33,808 bases of DNA from CAYRFQ01 sp964423615 (GTDB taxonomy: Bacteria; Planctomycetota; Planctomycetia; Gemmatales; Gemmataceae): positions 1 through 33,808 of the forward strand of contig CAYRFQ010000086.1 in assembly GCA_964423615.1 (NCBI GenBank), given 5' to 3'. Every line of letters begins with the position of its first letter. Positions within the stretch are counted from its first letter, which is position 1. Under the pieces are notes generated by a model. The model worked only from the letters and a program-made list of their open reading frames with translations. It was not told where the DNA came from and did no database searches. Shown one piece after another: positions 16,106-24,971 of the stretch. The position numbers and the translations under genes are program-made.

Positions 16106-17506
16106 ATGAACCACCCACACACTACCTGGGTCCTCAGTCTGTCCCTTCTTTGCCTTGTGAGTTCCTCAGCGCTCGGCCAAACCATCGAAGGTTGGCGTAC
16201 CGACGGTTCGGGCCAATACCCAAACGCGAATCCTCCGACCAAATGGTCGAAAACCGAAAACGTCGTCTGGGCCACGGAACTCCCTGCCAGCAACTCCCTG
16301 CCAGTTCTCGTCGAAGACCGGATTTTCGTTTGCGCCGAACCGACTACCGTGTTTTGCCTCGACGCCAACAAAGGAACAATCCTGTGGCGAAAAGATCAGG
16401 GATACCAACAAGTCGTCTCGCCGAACGAATGGGCCAAAGTACAGGTAGAAATCGCGAAAGTCGAGAATCTTCAACAGCTCGCCAACAAGGCTCGCCGAGA
16501 GGCCCGGAGTCTGACCAGGAAGTTCCAAGACAAACTTCCCGAAAACATCCAGGCCCAGATCGCTGAACTGGAAAAACAACAAGCAAAAATCAAAGCCACC
16601 ATCGAAAAGATGCCCTTGGCCGCGAAGTGGGCGATGCCACGGACACATCGGGGCCTCAACGGCTATTCGACGCCGACGCCAGTGACTGACGGAAAACACC
16701 TCTGGACTTTATTCGGCAACGGCGTAGCCGCCTGTTATACCCTCGAAGGTAAACGAGTGTGGATCAAAGTCATCGATCGACCGCAAGCCAATTTCGGCCT
16801 GAGTTCGTCGCCCCTACGGATAGGCAACACTCTCGTGGTGACCATCAACAAGATGTTGGGCCTCGATCCGAAAACTGGAAAACTCCTCTGGGAATCGAAC
16901 AGTAAACAAACTTGGGGTTCCCCGACTTCGATTACAGTCAACGGAACCCGCCAGATTCTCAGCCCACGAGGCGAGATCGTTGACCCCAACAATGGAAAAA
17001 TCGTCGCCAAGGGACGCCGCTTGAACACACGGCACTCGACTCCCGTCGTGGGCGAGAATTCCATCCTGTTTATGGATCAAATCAGCAACGCCGTTTCGAT
17101 TCCTCGGGAAGACGAGACGAACCTACCTTTGGTCTGGTCCCAACGACTACCTCAAGGACGATACTTCTCCTCGCCAATAGTGTATGACGGGTTAGTTTAT
17201 ACCATCAATGAGGCTCAAATTCTGAGCGTGCTCGACACAAAGAGTGGGAAAATCGTCAATCAAAAACAAATGGGGGAGAATCGAAGAACTCGTTTCTTCT
17301 CAAGCTTGGCGCGGGCGGGTAAATATATCTATCTCACTAACTCCCAGGGAACCACCCACGTAATCCGTGGCGGAAAAAAGTATGTAGAAGTAGCGCGAAA
17401 TGAACTGGATGAACCCGTCCGGAGTTCACCAGTCTTCCGTGGCAATACAATGTACCTGCGCACGACAAAACATCTCTATTGCATCCGGGAGAAAAACGTC
17501 AAATAG
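16106..17506 (+). CDS. Secreted PQQ-type beta-propeller protein with coiled-coil insertion
   Basis: 466 residues. A signal peptide is evident (hydrophobic 9-22, cleavage likely after ALG at about 24). The mature protein begins with WRTDGSGQYPNANPPTKWS, the usual opening of planctomycete PQQ-binding-like (BamB-type) propellers. Blade motifs of the type 'L-D-x-x-x-G-x-x-x-W' recur: CLDANKGTILWRK (84-96), LEGKRVWIK, LDPKTGKLLWES, and LDTKSGKIVNQ. A charged coiled-coil segment (about 111-169) interrupts the propeller after the first blade, which is unusual. PQQ-like propellers in this group often have no quinone cofactor and act as scaffolds; catalytic residues of alcohol dehydrogenases are not seen. 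No Shine-Dalgarno precedes the ATG. Confidence 0.87.
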   Translation: MNHPHTTWVLSLSLLCLVSSSALGQTIEGWRTDGSGQYPNANPPTKWSKTENVVWATELPASNSLPVLVEDRIFVCAEPTTVFCLDANKGTILWRKDQGYQQVVSPNEWAKVQVEIAKVENLQQLANKARREARSLTRKFQDKLPENIQAQIAELEKQQAKIKATIEKMPLAAKWAMPRTHRGLNGYSTPTPVTDGKHLWTLFGNGVAACYTLEGKRVWIKVIDRPQANFGLSSSPLRIGNTLVVTINKMLGLDPKTGKLLWESNSKQTWGSPTSITVNGTRQILSPRGEIVDPNNGKIVAKGRRLNTRHSTPVVGENSILFMDQISNAVSIPREDETNLPLVWSQRLPQGRYFSSPIVYDGLVYTINEAQILSVLDTKSGKIVNQKQMGENRRTRFFSSLARAGKYIYLTNSQGTTHVIRGGKKYVEVARNELDEPVRSSPVFRGNTMYLRTTKHLYCIREKNVK

Positions 17507-17939
17507 AAATATCTTGGAAACACCCAATCGAGGAAGCACCAATATATGAACCCAACGCGCAAACCCAAACACCATTCACGCGCGTTGGGCAAGTACAAAG
17601 TATCAACATCGTTCCGAAAAGAAATCGTAACAAATCGAAACGAAACACTTCTCATCTCTTCCTTGTTTCGCTACACTTATTCCAGCTAGAAAAGTCGAAT
17701 CCATTTTTTCTCGCCGCACCAGCTTCACGTTCCGAGGTGCAACGTCAACCTTCGCGAGCCTTCTCATCCACGAAGAGTAGGGAACTAATCCAGACTGGGC
17801 TCTGGAACGATGTCTGGCACATGCGCTTTCGACCACAGATGTACCTCTCCCCCTCACGATTTGACTGAGATCACCAAACCACTTTGGTGGATCATCCCGT
17901 TGTTCGCAATTCCGTACTTGTTGCCAAGGAGGCCCTACC
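17507..17939. other. Intergenic stretch with terminator and leader of the next gene
   Basis: About 430 bp. It holds the hairpin at 17551-17589, and the right end carries the AAGGAGG Shine-Dalgarno of the LCCL gene (about 17926-17932). No gene is supported. Confidence 0.5.
17551..17589 (+). terminator. Hairpin after the PQQ-propeller gene, candidate terminator
   Basis: CCCAACGCGC (17551-17560) and GCGCGTTGGG (17580-17589) form a perfect 10-bp GC-rich stem with a 19-base loop, 45 bp after the stop codon. No T-tract follows, so the termination mechanism is uncertain. Confidence 0.5.
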
Positions 17940-18929
17940 ATGCAAACGGATGCAAACTACTTCACCTGCAGAACATCGAAATCCTGGTTGGGAATATACT
18001 TCGTTCTCAATCTCATCCTGGTCATTCCAACCACCGGATTTTGTGATGTCGAAAAACAACCACCTCGAAAACCACAGCCCAAGAAAACGGCTTTCGTCAA
18101 CATACACCAAGTCGAAGCGGTGTTCGTCGACGGCTCCAAAATGAAACTCGCGTGGCTGGACGATCTCGTCCTCCATGAGACGCCATACGGCAAGCTCACA
18201 ATTCCCGTTGCCGACATCGAGAAGATCGAGTTCGGCTTTCGGCTGACCAAGCAGGACAACGATCGGCTGCAGAAAGCCATCAAAGATTTAGGATCGGTAG
18301 ACTTCAAGCTTCGAGAAGTCGCTACGAACGACTTGTTGAAACTCGGGGCCAAGGCCTACCCCACACTCCTCGACGTGTCCAAAAGTGACCAACCCGAAGT
18401 TGCCCGGCGGGTGTCCAAAGTCCTCGAAAAGATCAAGAAAGACATCCCCGAAAGCCTGCGAAAACGGCCCACCCACGATGTCCTCTTTACCAAAAATTCC
18501 AAGATCACCGGGCGGCTTCTCACGGTCCAGTTACTGACCAAAACGTTTCAATTTGGACTCCAGAAAATGGAAATCGCTCACCTGCGACAACTGAGCCTTC
18601 CGCCGAAACCGCAAGACAAAACCGCCCTCGTCGTGCTGTCAGACCCAGGACATCTACGGGCCTACCAACAACACATCGGAAAGACCCTGGCCTTCCGCGT
18701 CACCGGAGCACCGCCCAAAACGGCTGGCGCTTGGGGGACGACCGTGTACACATTGGATTCCCGACTCGCCGTCGCTGCCGTACACGCCGGTGTGTTGGAG
18801 TCCGGACAAACCGCCACGGTACGAGTGATCGTCCTTGGTCCCCAACCGGCCTTTCAAGCCTCCAACCAGAACGGCATCACGAGTTCTCCTTACGGCGCGT
18901 ACCCGGGATATCAAATTCTTCCTCGCTAG
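17940..18929 (+). CDS. Secreted protein with HEAT-like region and C-terminal LCCL domain
   Basis: 329 residues. A signal sequence is likely (hydrophobic 16-34, cleavage near FCD). Residues about 52-100 form a beta-rich module ('VEAVFVDGSKMKLAWLDD...GKLTIPVADIEKIEF'). Residues about 104-170 are helical, with 'KLREVATNDLLKLGAKAYPTL' typical of a HEAT-like repeat. The C-terminus (about 245-326) matches LCCL domains: GAWGTTVYTLDSRLAVAAVH, then AGVLESGQ, a strand VRVIVLG, and NGITSSPYGAYPG. LCCL domains were first known from animal extracellular proteins such as cochlin and occur in some bacterial secreted proteins; ligand binding here is inferred only. AAGGAGG lies seven bases before the ATG. The next gene begins 12 bp after its stop, so the two probably share a transcript. 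Confidence 0.85.
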   Translation: MQTDANYFTCRTSKSWLGIYFVLNLILVIPTTGFCDVEKQPPRKPQPKKTAFVNIHQVEAVFVDGSKMKLAWLDDLVLHETPYGKLTIPVADIEKIEFGFRLTKQDNDRLQKAIKDLGSVDFKLREVATNDLLKLGAKAYPTLLDVSKSDQPEVARRVSKVLEKIKKDIPESLRKRPTHDVLFTKNSKITGRLLTVQLLTKTFQFGLQKMEIAHLRQLSLPPKPQDKTALVVLSDPGHLRAYQQHIGKTLAFRVTGAPPKTAGAWGTTVYTLDSRLAVAAVHAGVLESGQTATVRVIVLGPQPAFQASNQNGITSSPYGAYPGYQILPR

Positions 18930-18941
18930 GACCAACTCACC

Positions 18942-19262
18942 ATGACTGCGTTTGATTTCCACCCTGATTTGTTCGAGTACCGCAACACCGTCCTCGAAAC
19001 GCTCGCCGAACACGGCTACTCTTGGCTCGCGGCGTTCAGTTCGGTAGACCTTTTGCACGACGTCCACGGACTCGAGGTGTGTGGGATTCACGAAGAAGAC
19101 GACGCTCGAGAAATCCAGACGATTCTCAGCACGCTCTTACCGGAATGGCAATACAAGAGTCGGTATTACAACGACGTTAGTCGCCGCGACCCTGGCTGGA
19201 AGGTCAAGATCGCACGTGATCCGGAAAACTACAACGACGACTGGAAAGCCACCACTCACTGA
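18942..19262 (+). CDS. Small acidic protein of unknown function, coupled to the LCCL gene
   Basis: 106 residues, acidic and aromatic, with no signal peptide. No family was recognised. Visible features are an N-terminal helix with FEYRNTVLETLAEHG, a strand-like 'HGLEVCGIHEEDDAREI', and a C-terminal 'YYNDVSRRDPGWKVKI', suggesting a compact alpha/beta fold. It starts 12 bp after the LCCL gene, with AGGA about 11 bases before the ATG, so co-transcription and possible translational coupling are likely. It converges on the RRM gene. Confidence 0.7.
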   Translation: MTAFDFHPDLFEYRNTVLETLAEHGYSWLAAFSSVDLLHDVHGLEVCGIHEEDDAREIQTILSTLLPEWQYKSRYYNDVSRRDPGWKVKIARDPENYNDDWKATTH

Positions 19263-19286
19263 CCCTCTTTCCAGACCGCTACACAC

Positions 19287-19322
19287 AAAAAAACCCCACC
19301 TTACCACAATGGAAAGTTGGGG
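19287..19322 (-). terminator. Rho-independent terminator of the RRM gene
   Basis: Read on the minus strand, CCCCAACTT and AAGGTGGGG (19314-19322 and 19294-19302) form a 9-bp stem with one mismatch and an 11-base loop, followed at once by seven T residues (19293-19287). It lies 47 bp after the RRM stop codon. Because the converging + strand gene ends at 19262, it may also act on that side. Confidence 0.75.
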
Positions 19323-19368
19323 GCATTTGTGTTTCAATTAACATGGGAGAGAGGAAACTCGATGGCTC

Positions 19369-19719
19369 TTAGTAGCGTGGGCGACCACCATCGCGACCGC
19401 CGCGGCCTCCGCCGCCGCCACCACCGAAGCCACGACCACCGCCACCGCCTCCGCCGCCGCCACTTCGTTCCGCACGAGGACGAGCCTCGTTGACGGTCAA
19501 CGCGCGACCTTGGATTTCTTGGCCGTTGAGGGCTTCAATGGCCGCTGTGGCACCTTGGTTATCCTCCATCTCGACAAAGCCGAAGCCTTTGGATCGGCCA
19601 GTATCTCTGTCCATGATGACTTGGGCGGATCGGACATCCCCATACTCTGCAAACATAGCTTCGAGTTCAGTGTTGGTTACACTGTACGGCAAATTGCCGA
19701 CATAAACGTTCTTACCCAC
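19369..19719 (-). CDS. Glycine-rich RRM RNA-binding protein
   Basis: 116 residues. A single RNA-recognition motif fills residues 1-80, with RNP2 VYVGNL (5-10) and RNP1 KGFGFVEM (44-51) both intact, including the aromatic RNA-stacking positions. The C-terminal tail (about 86-116) is Gly/Arg rich and probably disordered, as in cyanobacterial and planctomycete Rbp proteins linked to cold response or RNA chaperoning. The start codon is GTG at 19719, with a strong GAAGGAG Shine-Dalgarno (19727-19733) seven bases away. A good sigma-70-like promoter lies about 170 bp upstream and a terminator follows, so this is a self-contained unit with a long leader. Single-stranded RNA binding is well supported by motif; the targets are unknown. 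Confidence 0.95.
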   Translation of the reverse strand: MGKNVYVGNLPYSVTNTELEAMFAEYGDVRSAQVIMDRDTGRSKGFGFVEMEDNQGATAAIEALNGQEIQGRALTVNEARPRAERSGGGGGGGGGRGFGGGGGGGRGGRDGGRPRY

Positions 19720-19890
19720 CAGAGGGCTCCTTCAAACGGACTCACGCACCCCACAGCACCCCCCGTGGGTAGTTAGGGTGAATGAAAAAAATTCGATATC
19801 TGATCTGGGGATGCGAGAAAAGAGTGATGGGTGGGATAACTAGGGGGTCATCACGATCACGACTGTTTCTACGAGACCCAAGACAAAACA

Positions 19891-19919
19891 ATTATCGGTT
19901 TTGCCCTTACTTTTGACAA
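19891..19919 (-). promoter_or_regulatory. Sigma-70-like promoter of the RRM gene
   Basis: Read on the minus strand: -35 TTGTCA (19919-19914), a 17-bp spacer, and -10 GATAAT (19896-19891). Transcription would start near 19884, giving a leader of about 165 nt before the GTG start. Long leaders are common in cold-regulated RNA-binding protein genes, but regulation here is inferred. Confidence 0.6.
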
Positions 19920-19967
19920 GACAATTTCTCGGTAAAATCGTTTTTCTAGGCATAAAAAGTCATTTTA

Positions 19968-21455
19968 TTAATTCGTACGGCTTCCGTCAGCGAACATTGC
20001 GTGAAACTCACCCGCGAGAAAGACAGAACCCGTGATCAAAATGGTGTCTTCTGCCGTGGCCAAGGCCGTCACTTTCACCCACGCCTCTTGCGTTGAATAA
20101 CAAAGAATCGGTTTCGTGGACACCGTAGTTTCCAACAAACTGGCTAAGTCCTCGGGAGAAAGGCAGCGAGGATTGTCCTGGAAACACGTCAAGATGATCG
20201 AATCGAAATGCGGAGCGAGAACTTCGAACATGCCAGACACGTCTTTATCCCGGCTGCTCGCAAAGACCAAAAACTTCTTTCCCGACTTTTCTTCAGAACC
20301 TGCCGCATGCCCTCCGAAAGTCGTCTCCAGAGTTTTGAGCCCCGCTTGACACGACGCCCTGTTGTGAGCGCAATCGAGCACCACAAGCGGAGCGTGACTG
20401 ACCACTTCCAGCCGAGCTGGCCAATGCACGTCCCGCAACCCAGAACTGACGGCTGCTTCGGAAATGGAAAAGCCCCTCTTCCGAAGCTCCTCGACGGCAG
20501 CAAAGGCCAACGCTGCATTGGCCGCCTGGTGTTCACCAAGCAGTCCAAGTTCCATTGTCGGCCACGTGCCGTTCCGTGTAGTCACCTGCAGTTTGGGAAG
20601 AATCTGTTCGCCCGGAGTGATCACCCCGGGTTCGTACCGGTAGTCGATGTCTCGCCCGAGTTGTGTCAACTCCGACGACCTTTCGCTCGCCGTTTCTTCG
20701 ATGACGACCCTCGCTTCCGGCGCAAGAACTCCGCTGATCGTCGGACGGTTCGGTTTGATGATGCCCGCCTTCTCACGGGCGATACTCGCGAGATGGTTGC
20801 CGAGTTGTTGGACGTGGTCCAGGCTGATGCTGGTTATTATGGCTACCGTCGGATCACAGACGTTCGTCGAGTCGAATCGACCACCAAGCCCCACCTCGAT
20901 GACCGCGACGTCAACTTGCCTCCGGGCAAAAAAGAGAAACCCCAACGCCGTCCCGATCTCGAAAAAAGTCGGATGCTGCTCGAGCGGAAGTTGCCGGTCC
21001 ATTTCAGCAACAACTTTCGCGACCTCGGCCACAAGGTCGGTAAGTTCGACAGAACTGATCGACTCCCCATTGATCTGGAACCGCTCTTCCACACGAGTCA
21101 AATGCGGCGACGTAAATAACCCCGTTCGATGGCCGGCCTTGCTCAACACACTCGCGAGCATAGCCGCAGTCGAACCTTTTCCCTTACTCCCAGCGACATG
21201 TACGATAGGGTAGGCTTGATGTGGATTTCCGATTTGTTCCAATAACGCAAATGTACGATCGAGCTTCAGATCACTTTTCCGTGGAGACCGCCGTTCGTAG
21301 TTGATACGACCGAACCAAAACTCGATGGCTTGGTCGTAGTCGACAATCCCCGGAACCTGGTCGATGTTGGAGCAGTCTGGTTGTGACGGGGCATTCGTCT
21401 GACTCTCTTGGCTCTCCTGGCCAACAGCAGAACTGTTTCTTTTCGGGTTCACCAT
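19968..21455 (-). CDS. folC: Bifunctional folylpolyglutamate / dihydrofolate synthase
   Basis: 495 residues from the ATG at 21455; an in-frame TTG four codons upstream is also possible. FolC adds glutamate to folates (and dihydropteroate) using ATP, in the cytoplasm. The Mur-ligase-type P-loop GSKGKGST is at about 89-96, followed by GLFTSPHL (the family's folate-binding loop). EVGLGGRFDSTNV is the characteristic metal and ligase signature, and 'SISLDHVQQLG' and 'EKAGIIK' are further FolC hallmarks. The C-terminal domain contains 'VLDCAHNRAS', close to the usual DGAHN. A poorly conserved N-terminal extension of about 38 residues precedes the conserved core (DYDQAIEFWF). Length is somewhat above the usual 420-450. 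It lies upstream of the RRM gene, but that gene has its own promoter. Confidence 0.95.
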   Translation of the reverse strand: MVNPKRNSSAVGQESQESQTNAPSQPDCSNIDQVPGIVDYDQAIEFWFGRINYERRSPRKSDLKLDRTFALLEQIGNPHQAYPIVHVAGSKGKGSTAAMLASVLSKAGHRTGLFTSPHLTRVEERFQINGESISSVELTDLVAEVAKVVAEMDRQLPLEQHPTFFEIGTALGFLFFARRQVDVAVIEVGLGGRFDSTNVCDPTVAIITSISLDHVQQLGNHLASIAREKAGIIKPNRPTISGVLAPEARVVIEETASERSSELTQLGRDIDYRYEPGVITPGEQILPKLQVTTRNGTWPTMELGLLGEHQAANAALAFAAVEELRKRGFSISEAAVSSGLRDVHWPARLEVVSHAPLVVLDCAHNRASCQAGLKTLETTFGGHAAGSEEKSGKKFLVFASSRDKDVSGMFEVLAPHFDSIILTCFQDNPRCLSPEDLASLLETTVSTKPILCYSTQEAWVKVTALATAEDTILITGSVFLAGEFHAMFADGSRTN

Positions 21456-21731
21456 GCAACCAACCAAACCTACCTAAAGATTTTAGCGACGAACTGTCGG
21501 AGCCAGAAACGACTCGACAACACAGCAACAGTAAAAAATGACGGTAGGAAGATGGAGCCTGGAGACAGACCGAGGAGGCGTGCCTCTAGACCTTGGAATC
21601 CTCTATTTCCCGAAAAATCCAAATTCCAAAACCCAGCAGATCACACTTTCGCCTCGTCTGGTAGCGTATCGGAAGTCAAAGTCGAGTTTGCGCCATGCCT
21701 GCGAAGACGAAATCGTCCGTCGTTTCCTGCC

Positions 21732-24700
21732 TCATCTCGTGACCGTCAGAATTTCTTCAATTTTATGCTGCCACGCTTGATTTTGACAGAGGAGATCTTT
21801 GGATAGAACGAAATCGGCACCGGCTTTGGCACTGACCTCGATCGCTTCGTGGGGGTCAAGCTGGCTGAATAGAGCCACCGTGAGACTGGGCCACTTTTTG
21901 GTGGCCCGGATCTTCTGGCAAAGTTCGATTCCACTCATGCCGGGCAAATGAATGTCCAACAACAGCAATTCGGGCAACGAATTCCCCGCCTCCAACAAGT
22001 ATTCCCAAGCTAGCTCAGCATTGGCGATCCATTCGAGATGATGCCCGTTTCGACGCGCCAAATTCTGAGCGATAAAGGCGATATCGGCGTTGTCTTCCAC
22101 CAACAAGATTCGAGCCGACGACCTCTCGGCTTCTTCCTCGGCTGGTTGGCAGCTAGCCCTGCGAACTTCCTCAACGACAGACGCCAGAGAAGGCCTCTCG
22201 GTCCGCGAAGAGGCCGACGGTCGTTCTTGGTCTTCTGATCGGTCTTCTCGCGAGTCGTTCTGCATTTTTTGCGATGGTCCGTCGTAAAAACCTTTGGGAG
22301 ATCGGTCCGAACGAGCAGGAAACGGAAGAACATTCCGTGTGGGCCGAGTCTTTTCCGCGACCGAATTACTCTCATCCCGTCGTGCAGAGTAGTCGTCCTC
22401 ACGATTACCAGAGGAAGACGTCCGAAACTCATCAGGGTTGACCTTGGTCTTGGTTTTCGATTTCGGACTGGCGAGGATTCGTTGGTTTGGGTGAACGCTT
22501 TCGTTGACCTTCTCGCCATCAATGGTGCTTCCGACACTTCCTTTTGGCGACAACCTGTCCGACCGTAAATCCACCAACGAACATGTTTCAGGGCTGTCGG
22601 AAGGATCGTGCCCTCGGACTCGCTGCCAGGAGTGAATCGAAATAGGTCGACTGGTAGCCCGAGGTAAGGTCAAGTAAAAAACCGAACCTTTTCCGCTATC
22701 GGAATCCACCCAAATACTGCCCCCGTGGGCTTCGACAATTTTTTTGGCTATCGCCAGTCCCGCCCCGGTACCTTCGTACTGCTGGGAACTTTCGGTTCGA
22801 CGGAAAATACAAAAGATCTTCTCCTGGTCCGCCGCCGAGATACCTATTCCGTTATCGGCCACATAAAGCACGGCCAAATCCTTCGGCTTGGGGTCCAGAG
22901 TCAACAGACCCGATTCGTCACTCGAACTAACCTCGTCGACTCTCGTCTCCTGTCTCATGACTCGGGACGGGCGTTTCGCTTCACCAATTCTCACAACGGG
23001 AGGATTGTCGCCGGAATATTTGATCGCGTTGCCGATCAGGTTGCTGAAAAGTTGAATGATCCCTCGTCGGTCTCCGATCAACGCTGGCAAGTCTCCATCA
23101 CTGACCACAGTCGCTTCTTTCTTCTGAATCAAAGCGTCCAGATCTTCGCAAACAATGCCCAGAGTTTCATTCAAATCAACAATTCCGGGAGGTTGAGTGA
23201 CTTTGCCCACCTGAGCGAGAGCCAGCAACTCCTCGATCAACGCTCGCAACCGACTGCAGGCTGTCATCATGTGTTGGAAATACTTACCTCCTCCCGGCCC
23301 AATATGTTCTCCGTATTCTTCGGACATCATCATAGTGTAAGCTTGCAGCGTGCTCAGCGGTTCCTTCAAATCGTGAGACACGATGGCAGTGAATTCATCG
23401 AGGGCCGTATTGATCTCACGCAGTTCGGTGTTGGCGTGCTCCAACTCATCCCGACGTTGTCGTACTTCGTTGGCCAGACGGTTCTTTTCCGTAACGTCCT
23501 GGGCCACACTTCTCGAACGAATGAATTCCCCCGACTCGTCGAGCAACGGTGTGCTGCGAATCCAAATATCGATAATCGTCCCGTCCTTCTTGACCCACTG
23601 AGTTTCCGTCTCTTGAAAGGAAGGCGAGTTCATCGTCGAGAGACGCAATACGTCCGACGTAGGGCCGCTCTCGGGGCCGCTGCCTGGGAATGTTGCCGAC
23701 GTAGCACCGTTCAACTGACTGTGTTCTCGACCCAGTTTTGCCTCCGAAAGGTCCTCGCCAAAACCTCTGGCTGACTTTCGTTTCTCCAGGGGTAACAGAA
23801 CCGTAAATGGCTTCTTAAAGAGATCTTCGCGTTCGTATCCAAGGACTTCCAACATGGTGTCGTTGAACGTGGCGAACCGAAGATTCACATCAAGACTGAA
23901 GTACATGACCGGAGCATTGTGGTACAAATCTCGGTAGCTCTCTTTGAGCCGCTGAAGGTCGGCGTTGATTTGTCGGAGGCGGTTGTTGGTCTGAGACAAT
24001 TCGGAAGTGCGCCTTCGTAGTTCCTGCTCAGCCTGGACTCGATCAGTTATGTCCACGAGGTAGCAGCGAGTATGCAATGGCATGCCCAACTCGTTGTAGC
24101 GGGTCAACATGTCTACCTGGACCCACCGCTGCAAGGGCACAGGCGAAATTTGCCGCTGCAAGGCTCTCCCGGATTGGGTCGTCTGGCCAGTATCTTCGAC
24201 GTGACGAATACCTATCCGGAAACATACGTTGTGGGCTTCTCCAGTTTGCAAGGCCCCCTGGAACGACCTCCGAAATGTCCCCACATCCTCCGGGTGGATT
24301 ATTTCGGCGAACGGGCGACCATTGAGTTCTTCGATCAAACTCCCCACAAACCTTTGCAGGCCAGGCGTTGCCGTCAACCAATGCATCGATGGTGTGAGCC
24401 GCGCAACCATGTCCCGACTCGACGTATTCCCGCGGTAAAGGAGCGACTGCTTTTGAGTCAGATCCAGGTCGATTCGACCAAGCAGGGAACGTAACGATTC
24501 GATCGTTTCGTTTTGTTTGACTCGATCCGTGAGAGCCTTACGATAGCTCGCGAAGAAAGCATCAATCGCATCATACAACGGATCAAAGTCGGAGTTCGCC
24601 ACAGGAATTCGTTGGTGGAGCGTATCTTCGTGCGTCGCCGGGTTATTTCGGAAGGCGAGGACGTGTTCCCCAATCTGACCGAAAATCTTTTGATATTGCA

Positions 24701-24971
24701 TACGCAGCAAAGTCGAGCCCAGCCAGCTACCCAAACAAACGAAAAAGAACATCAGAGCCAGCATGTCCCACGCAGCAACGATCGCCCAAACATTCTTCTC
24801 TTTGAACAACAGATAACCCGCAACGGCAACTGTACTGAATCCACCAACGAGGCCGATCCGAATCCAACTCGTCTCTTGTTTCCTACGCCCAACGCTCGTG
24901 GGAACGGAACCGAGGGAATCCTCGCTCGAAGAAGAAAAAAAGAGATGAGTTTTGAAGGGGAGCCATATCAT
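21732..24971 (-). CDS. Membrane-bound hybrid sensor histidine kinase with PAS domains and C-terminal receiver
   Basis: 1079 residues. Two membrane helices lie near 37-56 and 62-88. A coiled/HAMP-like segment follows, then two PAS-type regions (about 190-310, ending CYLVDITDR, and about 345-500, ending SVAQDVTEK). The HisKA dimerisation domain has phospho-acceptor H533 in VSHDLKEP. The HATPase domain shows the N-box SNLIGNAIKYS (N644, N648), DNGIGI (D706) and GTGAGLAIAKKI. A 180-residue Ser/Arg/Glu-rich linker (about 771-950) joins it to a receiver domain with acidic pair E959-D960, phospho-acceptor D1006 and K1058. It probably senses a signal through PAS and relays phosphate internally; no output domain or adjacent response regulator is present. 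The start lacks a clear Shine-Dalgarno. Confidence 0.9.
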   Translation of the reverse strand: MIWLPFKTHLFFSSSSEDSLGSVPTSVGRRKQETSWIRIGLVGGFSTVAVAGYLLFKEKNVWAIVAAWDMLALMFFFVCLGSWLGSTLLRMQYQKIFGQIGEHVLAFRNNPATHEDTLHQRIPVANSDFDPLYDAIDAFFASYRKALTDRVKQNETIESLRSLLGRIDLDLTQKQSLLYRGNTSSRDMVARLTPSMHWLTATPGLQRFVGSLIEELNGRPFAEIIHPEDVGTFRRSFQGALQTGEAHNVCFRIGIRHVEDTGQTTQSGRALQRQISPVPLQRWVQVDMLTRYNELGMPLHTRCYLVDITDRVQAEQELRRRTSELSQTNNRLRQINADLQRLKESYRDLYHNAPVMYFSLDVNLRFATFNDTMLEVLGYEREDLFKKPFTVLLPLEKRKSARGFGEDLSEAKLGREHSQLNGATSATFPGSGPESGPTSDVLRLSTMNSPSFQETETQWVKKDGTIIDIWIRSTPLLDESGEFIRSRSVAQDVTEKNRLANEVRQRRDELEHANTELREINTALDEFTAIVSHDLKEPLSTLQAYTMMMSEEYGEHIGPGGGKYFQHMMTACSRLRALIEELLALAQVGKVTQPPGIVDLNETLGIVCEDLDALIQKKEATVVSDGDLPALIGDRRGIIQLFSNLIGNAIKYSGDNPPVVRIGEAKRPSRVMRQETRVDEVSSSDESGLLTLDPKPKDLAVLYVADNGIGISAADQEKIFCIFRRTESSQQYEGTGAGLAIAKKIVEAHGGSIWVDSDSGKGSVFYLTLPRATSRPISIHSWQRVRGHDPSDSPETCSLVDLRSDRLSPKGSVGSTIDGEKVNESVHPNQRILASPKSKTKTKVNPDEFRTSSSGNREDDYSARRDESNSVAEKTRPTRNVLPFPARSDRSPKGFYDGPSQKMQNDSREDRSEDQERPSASSRTERPSLASVVEEVRRASCQPAEEEAERSSARILLVEDNADIAFIAQNLARRNGHHLEWIANAELAWEYLLEAGNSLPELLLLDIHLPGMSGIELCQKIRATKKWPSLTVALFSQLDPHEAIEVSAKAGADFVLSKDLLCQNQAWQHKIEEILTVTR

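Noticed and set aside
15658..16566. A 302-codon + strand ORF overlapping the PQQ-propeller gene
   Set aside because: It is rich in Arg, Ser, His and Pro with no motif, and overlaps the true gene in another frame.
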